This document shows positions 33,142 through 44,400 of a stretch of DNA of 64,000 bases, in pieces. The translations under genes were made by a program, and so were the position numbers. The DNA comes from Cryptomeria japonica (Eukaryota; Streptophyta; Pinopsida; Cupressales; Cupressaceae). Under the pieces are notes generated by a model. The model was not told where the DNA came from, ran no database searches, and was given only the letters and a program-made list of their open reading frames with translations. The stretch is from NCBI RefSeq assembly GCF_030272615.1, contig NC_081413.1, positions 562,966,510 to 563,030,509 of the forward strand, read 5' to 3'. Every line of letters begins with the position of its first letter. Position 1 is the first letter of the stretch.

Positions 33142-33998
33142 CCTCATTTTCATTTCATTTGTAATCAGAAAATTAGAGATTAGAGAGAGAGTTAGATGTA
33201 TTAGAAAGATTAGAGTTAGAAGCAATTTTACTTTTTGTAGCAAGATTGAGTTTGAAGAGAGAAATTCAAGCAATTGTTGTACATGATGACTTTGAAATCA
33301 ATGAAATATTGAAGTTATGGTGTTTTGTTGCAACTTTCTTGGTTATCTTCATGGTTGTTCAATTTACTTGAATCATGCTCAATCAAAGTAGTGTGTTAAT
33401 TCGAAGGACATAGTGTGAGACTTGATCTTTGGTAGGATTCGCTTTCCATACCACTAGCTTCTTGCTGATTGCAGGAACGCCTTGCGTGGTCAACTGGAGA
33501 TATTTGAATCACTTAACCTTCAATCATTATTGTATCTTTGATATGTACCTTCGTGGTAGTATCTTTGATCTTTGATGCATTGAAAATCATTTTGTTACCT
33601 TAGAAGATCGCATCAATTTCAATTAAGTTGTTATTTTATGGCGAAATTGAAGTTGGTAGAATCTTGCCAAGTCTTGTCCACATGAAGTCATTCATAGGGT
33701 TAGATTAGATTAGACTTCTTGCAAAACCCTATCCTTTTGTTATTTTTTGAAAAGCTTCTTTAGTTTAGCAAAGACAAGGACTTCGGAGTGTAAGACCCCT
33801 TGAGGACACAGCAAATCACATCATACCACTGGAGCTTATCCACACGTAGAGACCCTACTAACCAGAACATTGGAGTCATCCTAACTGATCCTTCATGCGA
33901 ATCTTCAGCAGTTAGAGACTTTATTCAAGAGAGGATAAGATGCCTTTAGGTATTTTATTCTGTGTATGATGGTGTACAAAATACACGTCAACACTACT

Positions 33999-36262
33999 CT
34001 CAAAGATTGTTGTAAGAAGTGTATTCCATGTTAGTTTTAGATCAGACTGTAACATATAGATAGCAATATTAGAGAACCAAATCCATGCACACAAAGCACA
34101 TCAAAATACCTTGGGAAAACCTCCCTCTTGGAGGTGAAAAACCCAGCTATAATCTCAAATCTTATTATGACAAATCAGTATGAGTCTTTACAAATCTGCT
34201 TCAACACTTGAAGCAATCAGAACGGCAGAATGTGAACAGTAGTATGAAGTACTCAAACTAGGGCACACACAGCAATGAAATGACTTATCTGCAGTACACT
34301 TGAATGCTGGTTCAAGACACCATTTGCAGATCAATTCGCTGCCTCAAGAAGGTTCACTGCCCTTTGTATCTAGTTCGCTGTCCTTGAATAGGGTTCGCTG
34401 TCCTTGAATAAGGTTCACTGTCCTTTGAATAAGGTCTGCTGTCCTCAAGGTGGAGTTCGCTGTCTCCAGAAAGCAGTTCGCTGTGCATAGAAGATGATTC
34501 GCTGCAGATAAGAATGTATTCGCTGATTACTGTTGAAGGAGATTGCTGTGTATATTATGTCTTGTCATAAGCATGAATGATGCTTTGTATATGAATGTGA
34601 CATAGCCTCCCAGTTTTACCAAGGTCGGCTTCCAAGGAGAGCTATTTAATTACAATACTTAAGTTTGCTGCCCAATATAGGGTTTGCCCAATATGGTTTA
34701 CAAGTTCCATGAATTGGGGCTAGACCAATACATATTTCAAATTACAATTACAAGTTACATGCTGCCGCTCACTTAGGGCCAGACTAACACAAAAATCATT
34801 TATGCCTTCTAAGGCCGGCAGGGCCACATACACACTAGGTGTGCTAGTGTCGGCCCTAGAAGGGCTCCGACCTAGCTACATACATCAACATTCCACACCT
34901 CTACTTCCTTTCACTATAGACATGAACCAACTCTATGTGGTTAACATTCAGGTCCCGTTATGTGGATGAATTGTTTGGTTTGATCTTCATATTTGACTAA
35001 GTTTAATTTGTTGACCCTACCATGTATGTTCGCCCAATGTTCTCTAATTCTAGTTTGGTGCAAACTTCCAGATTCACCAAGGCAAGATTTTTTTATGCAG
35101 GCAAAGTATTAGGTTAACACATTTACTTAGCATGAGTTCAAAACTTCAAAGGGTTCTTTGAATTCCTAAGTTTATTTCTAAAAGGTGTTAATAGATCTTA
35201 AATAGGTTTTGATGCTCCTTCTTTTTAGTGTCCTAGTTTTCTTATTAGAGATGCCTTGAACATGGCACGAAGTTCTTTATTTCTTGTAGACTTGTTTGGT
35301 TTAACTTCTCTCTTGCAAGGACTTCTTATAACCATTCCTTTTAATACCTTAGTCATGTGCTTATCCTCTAATTCTATGTGATCTGTATATATAAGACTCT
35401 AGGTGCTCTAGTTAAGAGCATATTGAGAACCCAACTTTCAGGGATGAGTAATGGTGATGGTTAGTTCTTACAAATGCATGTACATCTGCCTATGTCATCT
35501 TTTGATAAACTTGTTGTCAGAGTGAGCCACCTCTATTGTAAATTGAATGTGGTCAAGTAACATGTTGAGGTAATCCGAGAAAACATTTACATACAGCCTC
35601 ACGTGAAAGCAGTTGAGATTTGTGTCATCTATGTTCTATGAACAAGTAAGCAACGATGGGAGAGTGGGAATCCCATTGCAATGCTTTTTTGTTCATAAAT
35701 TTCCCATAAGAAACTAAAGTATGTATATTGATTAAACCAGTCTATATTCTAAAAAAAGATAGTCCAAGAAGCAACAACAAAAGTTGAAATAAACCTTAAA
35801 AACAAATAAGACGCCATGAAAGCACCAAATATCCCTTCCACAGAAGATGTAAAGGACAGAGAATGTAGACTCTAGTCAACGATGGAAATTCTTGTGATAT
35901 CTAGCACTTCTTAAACACATCTCTAGGAAGAAAAAATAGTAACCAATAAAATTTGGCTGTCCCTTTTGAAATGTATTTGCAGGTTTATATTCTACATATC
36001 ATACATGATTATTAGTACTGTGTGTATGCCCTGGTGCTGCCCCACTTTTGTTGTCTACCTATAAAAAATTTTGCATACAATGAGAATGCAAGTCACAATA
36101 ATTGGAAAAAAATAATGAAGATGAATATCAGAGTTGTAAGGGTCAGCCCATGAATCAGTACAAAGATTGCTTAATTTAACCAAGTTACATTTGATAATTT
36201 TCCATATTGGTAACAAGGGTTTAGAAGATTGTGCAAATAAGATCTGTAGTTCGACATCTTAC
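33999..36262 (-). other. Probable CCD1 intron 6 sequence with retroelement debris
   Basis: I searched the minus strand for the next CCD1 exon and found none. The stretch has CCTTGGGAAAACCTCC..GGTGAAAAACCC near 34110, wording common in Copia LTR or internal regions, and a minisatellite at 34335-34540. A TGTTGTAAG at 34008 and CATCAACA ending at 34890 could be LTR ends on the minus strand, but the flanks (AAGAT, TTCCA) do not match. Confidence 0.4.
34335..34540 (+). repeat. Minisatellite, TTCGCTGTCCTTGAATA-type
   Basis: About nine imperfect copies of a 20-24 bp unit starting TTCGCTG or TTCACTG, best preserved around 34372-34430. The unit loses its spacing toward the right end. Confidence 0.75.
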
Positions 36263-36325
36263 AAGGTTTGTCTCCTTCATTCAGAGCAAGAAGCCTTCCA
36301 TGATGGTAGATGAGGGCCGTGTTTC
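36263..36325 (-). CDS. CCD1: CCD1 exon 6 (63 bp)
   Basis: Acceptor GTCTTGACAG, 107 bp after the GC donor; two bases complete Gly, then [20 protein letters not shown] and one base. Donor GTAAGA. The next exon should open with a base pair completing Tyr and then a VLEDGDLQTLG-like sequence, which I do not see in the window. Confidence 0.9.
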
Positions 36326-38411
36326 CTGTCAAGACATCAAAATAGATCCATAAACTTCAGAAAGCATTGATTCTGTGGAATTTGTGGCATCAAAACAAAA
36401 CAACTTTGGTTGATTGACATAGGTAATCTTGCCTGCTCCCACTCCATATGTACCATCCAACACACCAAGTTTTAAACGTAAACTGTATATTATTGCAGAC
36501 AACAACCCAAATAGTCCTTTCAAGTCACCAATCTGCAGATATATATAGATGTGTTAGATCTTTCTTACCATGCAAATATACTAAGATATGTACAAAGTAG
36601 TTTTTGAGGTTATACGATCAAATACATTTTGGAGGCTCATCAACAAGGACAGAGTGTTCAGAGTATACAAGTGAATTTAGGAAGAGAGTGGTTCAGATGC
36701 ACGAAGATATTATGGGTCATGAAGTTCTGATGAAATGCATAGATGGGCCGTTTGGGTACACCTAGAGAGGCCAAAATTCTTGGCTAAACCCAAGATATTG
36801 ACAAAGTGTGTGCCCAAACACATTATTTGGAGCTGGATAAAAAGGAATTATTCTCCTACACGCAAAAACAGCAGGGATAAAGAACAGCAGCATGGTGGTG
36901 ATAAAAATGAGGATAAGAACAAAAGAAAGAGCAAGACAAACGCAACTACTATAATCAATCACAAGGGCAAGGCACAGAGCAGTTTCATCGTTCTCATTGT
37001 GAAAAGGATGGAGATTCAGAGGAGATATGCTGGAAATTGCAACCAGAGTTGGCAACTTAATGGATGAAGAATGACAGCACAGCCAACCTAGTAAAGCTCA
37101 CAACACACAGTTCACACACAGTAAGAGGAAACAAGACTACTTTGCTGCAAGTTACATACAGAAAATACAAGCTAGAACGGAATTTTACAACAATGCAAAT
37201 TAGATGCAGCAGAACACACTAAAACTGGCTCTCAAAACACAAATCTAGTAGTTTTGGACTGCTATAAGAGAATCAAACCGACAAGAGCAAGTCTTTACAC
37301 TGGTTACAGCTGAATTCAACTAGCAATAAGATGGATGCAAGGCCACTTAATGTAAGTCAACTACAGCAGTACACACTTATAAAGCAAATCACTAATTGCA
37401 GCATACTCTTTACACCATTTTTTTTCTAAGACAAGGATTAACCATGACAATTGTTGTAAGTGAAACGAATATCACAAAAAGAAATCCTTGATAATGGCTA
37501 TCAGTGGAACCAATAAAAAATAAGCTGAAATTTTTACTGTAACTTACTTGAGCATAGACCTCAAAATATCTCCAAAAATTCACTGATTTGCAACCTTGAG
37601 AATGAATTTAGTTGAAAGCTTAATTTTGCAATAACTCTTTCAAATGACCTCAAATTGTAACTATAGTAACTTCTATATGTCCTTGATCAACCTTTCAAAT
37701 TTTAGGAAAAAATTGCCAAATTTAGATAGATATGTGCTTCACAATCTGACCTCCTAAATTAAAAAAAAAGTTTTCTTTCTTGCCTTCTAGATGCTAAGAT
37801 CATGTTCTAATATCACTTGTAATGAAATAACTTGCCCAAGAACAAAATATAGGAATATGTTGCAAATACTTGATAGTAATAGGCCACTTTGACAGGGCAG
37901 ACCACTATAAGTTTTCAATGAGAATAGAGTTCACAATAAGATGCGTAATTACAACTCACTACCTCCTATATAGGAATCATTTGTTAACATATATACACCA
38001 TAAATATAAATAGGGACTCATAATAGATTCAATTAAGGATTATGTGGTCCATGGTAAGTTATCACATATCCCAATACATGCTACAAGATAAGGGCATAAT
38101 AGAGGAAAACAACATTTGAAGGTGTTTTTGGAGGATTATTAATAGGAATCCACAATTTGACGACCTAAGTATGGTATAGCAGTCTGAGTTAATGAATCAT
38201 TGATAGATCAAATACAGTCATAAATCCCTCGAAGTAACAACCCTAAGTTGGTAGCTTCCTTTGAGGGAACATAAGAAGATGATGAGGATAATAGCATTAG
38301 AAATCTTTAAGGGAAATTTTGACGAACCAAACATTAAAAAAAATCAATAAATTAGGATTAGTTAGGAAAATATTGGATTTTCAAAAAGGTAGATAAATGC
38401 GAAAAAAAAAA

Positions 38412-38486
<75 letters not shown>

Positions 38487-41400
38487 ATGGGCTGAAGCCA
38501 ATAAGGTGTACATACCCTACCCCCTTTGTGAGATTTGAACTTGTGACCTCTATTTCAAGAGCATAAGTTCTCCACCACTAGGCAAACTCAGGTTGTACAA
38601 AAGAGAAAGATATATTGTTTTCGCAATGTAAAGGCATTTTAATAGCATAGAGATATGTAGAGCAAATAAAAATGAAATATTAGTCCATGAATTGTAGAAT
38701 ATAGATTTCACATTACTGTTCATATCATTGATTACATTGCAAAGCGAGGCATACTACATAGTGAATAAATGATAAATAGATGCTAGTAGTTTTCAAATTT
38801 TCAATTACAATCTACTTTGTACAAAGTCAACCTACAAAATAAGTACAAAGTTCCAAAGAATCAAGCATAGCCAATGACTCTTGCTCACACAAAGAGCTAC
38901 ACTAGAAGGCTTCAGGTCATGATGATGAAGCTCCTAGGTCAAAGCCTCACCTAAGTCCTTCAACCATGTCACTATCTATGTTGGCCTCTATTGGGGTATC
39001 ATAAGGATCAAGAAGGACATCATCACTTGCACCTTCTTAGAATCTGGATTAATTTCCTCAAGGTCAATTGGTTGGCCTTCCTCGATGGTAACTAAATTTT
39101 TCCATATAGAAATTAAATTTGGAAATTGAAATTGAAACAAAAACAACGATTACAGGTACTTCAAACTCTAATCTTGAACTTTCTTCAACTTCAAGGAAAG
39201 ATTGTGGTGAACGAACACCAAATCATTCTTCCAGCGTGTCGACTGGTTATTCAAAAACACTCCAAGTGCACTCACAAGGAGATGCCTACAAGGCTGACTC
39301 AAAATGTGCACCACCATCCATAAAAGACTTTTTGGCTTCTTCGCCACAAAAACCCCACCATTGCACTAAGTGTAATGGACACCCCCTGTTCGGCACTAAA
39401 TTTATGTCCTATTTACTTAGTGTAATTTTGTCAAACAGTTGGCTTGCAAGCTGACTACTGGATTTTTTGGTTCTTGATTTGCAATAGGATAAATTGGATA
39501 AGCTGATATATTATTGTAAAGCTTTCAAAGTTTATTCAATATAAAAACAACCAGACATATCAAATACCAAAAACAAGAAGATTAATGCTGATGGTATTTA
39601 TTTAATTCCAACTTCAAGCATACAAATCAGATCTGAAGAACATTACAGACCATATGATAATAAACAAATTCAAACCTGAACTCCACAAGTATAGAACCTG
39701 CTGAAACACTGTTCACACACTGTAGCTGCACTATTCACGGCACTGTAGCATTTTTACTATTCACGCGGCACTGTAGCAAAACACTATTCACACGGCACTG
39801 TAGCAAATCACTATTCACGCGGCACTGTAGCAAATCACTATTCACACGGCACTGTAGCAAAACACTATTCACGCGGTACTGTAGCAAAATCACTATCTTC
39901 AAATCTGCACTTTCAAACCCCTGTAAAAACTTCATGCGAGAGCACCAGATGAAGCCCAATGTGTTTCCTGAATGAAAACACCATTAATCCTCCTGATTGT
40001 GTCTTTCAACAGCGAAGAGAATGCTAGCAAAGAGGGATTCCGCCCTCCAAGCCCAATAATCAGATCTCTACGAAATCCAACAGCATAACATTAATCTCAT
40101 CCCAGCATACCCCAGAAGAGAGCTCTCAACCTCCACTTATATCTTCTTCCTGGATGCAAAACACTTCATTTCCTAAATGTGGGATAATACATTTTAGAAT
40201 AAAATATTATTTCCCACAATGTACACATTAAACGGAACTTTTAATATTTTAAACATTACTTTATATTCCCAACCTTATAATATAACGATAAAGTTAAATA
40301 TTTAATTTAACTTTACACTTTATCGTTAAATATTAAAACATTGTTGATAATCTCTTTAAATCATTGTCGCCTTCAAACATTTTTACTGATAATTATGCCA
40401 ACCAGGGAAACACTAAAAATTTCAAGTCACTGCTTGGGGACTAACTTACTATAAATAGTAAGTGTCTAGAAACCCTGTCAGAGCAGCACCGATTGGCCTA
40501 AAACTGAAAACACCTAGGCCAAAACACCTCAGGATCCCACCAATGTCCTTGTTAGCCTTCGGGACCATGTCAGAATAGGCTAACGACACCCCATATCATG
40601 TTGCGCTAAAAAGGGGACATTACACTAAGCAACATATTATTTTGAAATGATCTCATGCAAGATCTATTAAAACTTTAACACCTTTAATGTGCATGTCTAC
40701 AATATATAGAGATGTCAATAGTACATGGAATCTACTTGGGTGGAAGGTATTCCTACCTTGCACAAAAGCCATACTTGAGAATAATCCCTTGCCTACTTAT
40801 ATATTAGCAGCTCTATCATAATTACATCCAACACTACTAGGGTAGGAAACAATTTCCCTATGCACATGAGTAATCCTTGTGTGACCTCAACATCAACTTT
40901 GAACGAGGGGCTGTATTGATAGGCAAAGGGGCCCAAGGCAACAAAGGTGACAATAAACTTAGAATTTTTTTATTTTTTTTAGAGCATGCCAGAATGGGCT
41001 CCAACAAGGCCCACATGCCACTTACATTACACACAAGCAATTTGGAACCACACTTGTCTTACCACTAAAGGTGCACTGATGTGAAAAAATTATATTACAA
41101 ATATAAAGTGAGCTGTCCTCGAGTCAGCAGTTTGCCAATGAAAATTAAAAGTGATGCTCCTTAATTGTGAAGAATAGAACCCGGGAAATAGAGAAGTTTA
41201 ATAAGTCCATAAAGTGGCGCCCAATACATTGGTCCAATTTCTCCTTCGTGTAATTATCTCCAAATATTTTCTGGATTGAAAACTTGAAGTTTCTAACAAT
41301 TATGCTGTGAAAAGCTCATACTACGGTCAGTCTAGTAAGATATCATGTGGTCAAATAGAGTGACAATGTTGTGTTATTGTAAAAGAGATTCCATGTTGAA

Positions 41401-44400
41401 TGCCTAAGTGTGTGTAGATTAACACGTGTCATGATGATAGTCATGTCAAGCATAAAGCATCATCTACCATTGACCATTTACATAAGCCATTTATGCACAT
41501 TTCAGTAAGCTAGCAACCGGCTAGAAAGGCGTACAACTTGTCACATATCGATGCTTGAACACATGCCAAGATATGAAATTCGACATGCAGCTCAGTACAT
41601 CCATCAAAAGTTGTATAACTTGAATTTCAACTCAGCATCCAAATCATGCATTGGTTGGAACCGGAAGGTGAATCATTTCATCTTCCCATTAGTTATTCTT
41701 CCCTCCAGTAATGTAAAAGAACCATGAAGATAAATATTCAATCCAAATTAGAAATACAGGCTTTTAAAATTTAAGAGAGTGAAGCTGGCCAAGTAGAAGC
41801 TTGCAATGAAGTGAGTGAATAGAGCTTGAAAGGGAGATTGCCAAAGGTTCCATAAGTCAAGTTAGGTATAAAGTGCTCGTAGAGTTTAAGATCGGAAATA
41901 TAGTTTGTTGATGTATTCTTTCAAGCAGTTGATGCAGCCCAATTCTAGGCGGCAATCAATTTCTAGAGTGATTTTTCTTTCATCTAATTATTTGTCTGCG
42001 TATTTATGAAAAATCAATAATGAGGAAAGACTTTCACTGTGAATTTATGAAAAATCAATAATGAGGAAAGACTTTAAGTGTGAATTTCCACATTCACATT
42101 CTGTTTGTGCACTATAACCAGACCGAGTAGTTGACTGAGGTTCATTTGCCTGAGGCTACATTATCATATAAAATGCCTCCATGAACAATGGAATGTGAAT
42201 TTCCTACAGAGACAGGTCATAAATAGACATGGTAAAACATTTCTGTTGAAGCATCAGATCGTGCACCAAGCATGCAAAGCTTTATTTGAGAGGACAAATT
42301 ATCAACATTGCTTGCCTTAACAAAAAGCAATTCTTAACTCATAGGAGTAAAAGAAAGATATAATAACATCCCTTGATTCGATAACATTTTATATTTTTCT
42401 ATTTTCTTTCATCTTTAGGACGAACTATAAAATTATAATCAAATATCTAGCATGTTATATGTGCCTTCCTCGTTACAAACCTTCAAAGTGAAATTTAAAT
42501 GGCCCTTTTAAGTAAAAGCAGCAAACTAATTGCCCCCTCTTTTAAAACATGCATACACTTAATAGTTTCTCTAACAGGGTATCCCATGTTGTCTTAATTT
42601 TCGAAATATTGAAAATTGACAACCCCTATGAATTTTTAAATTCATAGTTTCATTTCCTAAGGCATGTTTTACGAGGTTAAAACTTGTATTGGTTTGTGTC
42701 TAGTCTTGCGTGTGTGTTTTGGCTGTCTTTGTCCCAGTTTTAGTCGTTTTTGGTTATCGTTTTTCCCTTATTTTTGCAACTTTGGGTTTTAGGATTAGCA
42801 TTGCAAGTAATAGGAACTTTTGTAAGGTATTGCAAGTAAATGCTCTAACTTGCAATCGGGTCTCTAGGAGCCAATTACAAGTTGATTCATTGTTTTTAAA
42901 GTCATAATGGACTTGCAACCGGGGGTCAAAAGCCCGATTACAAGAAGGCTTTCTTTCTACTTGCAATTAGGGGTTTAGGGCCCAATTACAAGTATTTGAT
43001 GTCTCCACCAATATCAAGTATTGCATATGCTTGCATCGAGTTTTTCAAGACCCGATTTTTTTCTTTCTATGCTTCCTTTCTTCTACAATTTTGAAGGGAG
43101 CCGTTTTAAGTTGTGGTTGCTTTGTAATAGGAGTGTTCTTCCTATTTTGCTTTTTAGAGCTCACGTATGTGTTGATGTGTCTTTAGTACACGACCAAACA
43201 CATAATAAAATACCTAAAGGTACCTTATCCTCTCTTGAATAAAGCTTCCCCGAATGCTGAAGATCTCACAGAAGGATCAATTGGAGTAGCTCCAAGGTTC
43301 TGATTGTAGGTTCTCTACGTGTGGATAAGCTCTTGTGGTATGATGTGATTTTGTTGGAATCACAAGGAACTTACATTCGATGACCTCAGCATCTGATTTG
43401 CTTTCGATATCACTGGAACGTGGGTCTTTACAGATCCTTGATTTTTTTAAAAGGGAAAAGGATAAGGGTTGGAGAAAGATCTAATTCTAACACTAAGAAT
43501 GTAGGAGCGATGGATGACCTTTGATGAAACTTTAACTAAGTCTTGCTTTGACATGCTAGGATCATCTCCACAAGGTTAGTGTGATCTTCTAAGAAAAGCT
43601 TTATGATGTTCAAATCACCGCTACAAGCATAGACACCATCAAGTTGATGCATATCAATCAAGAAGCGATAATTGAAGTTAAGCTTAAGCATGAATGATTC
43701 CAGTTGACTACGCAAGGCAAGTTTGCAATCAACAAACCGCTAGTAGTATGGATATACAAAGTTCACCATTGATCATACAAATTTCTTCCATTCATCTAAT
43801 AACATGAAATTAAATTTGAGAAGTATAGAGACCATGCAAATTGTAGAATCGACACATAGAATTCACCATTCCTTCAATGAATATAATGTATGTATGCATG
43901 CTTTATCCATGTTTTCATATGAACATTTAGAATTTTGAAATTTTCCTACATATTTTAAATTTTTTCTATATTTTATATAGCCGTCCCCCGCTGTCCCCAA
44001 ATTTGGCAAAAAATTTGTCATCTCGGAAACGCGTCCCGCCATCCCCTGCCATCCCCGTCCCGGAAACTCGGGGTAACTTTGGTCAAGAGTGAAATTCATT
44101 CTTTAGCTCAAAATCCTTACTTTTTGAACTCAAAACCCATTCAAATACATGCCTATGGCCATCTTTAAGTCCAATTCACCTTCATCAACATTTGGCTTAA
44201 CACAAATTTTGAAGAAAAAGGACATTTTGAGAATTTCGCTCTCGACCCTTTGGAAGGGTTAGGAGCGAAATTCAAGTTTTAGACTTGATCTTTCATTTCC
44301 TTCACTTCAATTCATCTTGCAAGGCAAAAATACATCACTCCACCTTCAACCATGCCATAGGAATCAATGTTTTGGCTTCACACAAGGAGAAAATAGGTGG

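Larger units (their letters stand above)
26605..33993 (+). mobile_element. Giant solo LTR with U3 ORF, 7389 bp, target duplication CTACT
   Basis: Starts TGTTGTGACC and ends CACGTCAACA. The five bases before (26600-26604) and after (33994-33998) are both CTACT, a perfect target-site duplication, and no internal element region is present. So this is one complete LTR left by recombination between two LTRs. It contains a hairpin array, the 1073-aa ORF, a TATA box and R-U5. It is related to, but far diverged from, the LTR at 14534-22097; its start and U5 match the nested minus-strand solo LTR at 43170-46547. Confidence 0.93.

Noticed and set aside
34008-34890. Minus-strand LTR between TGTTGTAAG and CATCAACA
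   Set aside because: The flanking five bases (AAGAT and TTCCA) do not match and no second copy is present.
36735-37067. 110-codon plus-strand ORF as a host gene
   Set aside because: Low-complexity Lys/Asn composition, no recognisable domain, and a position within a CCD1 intron.
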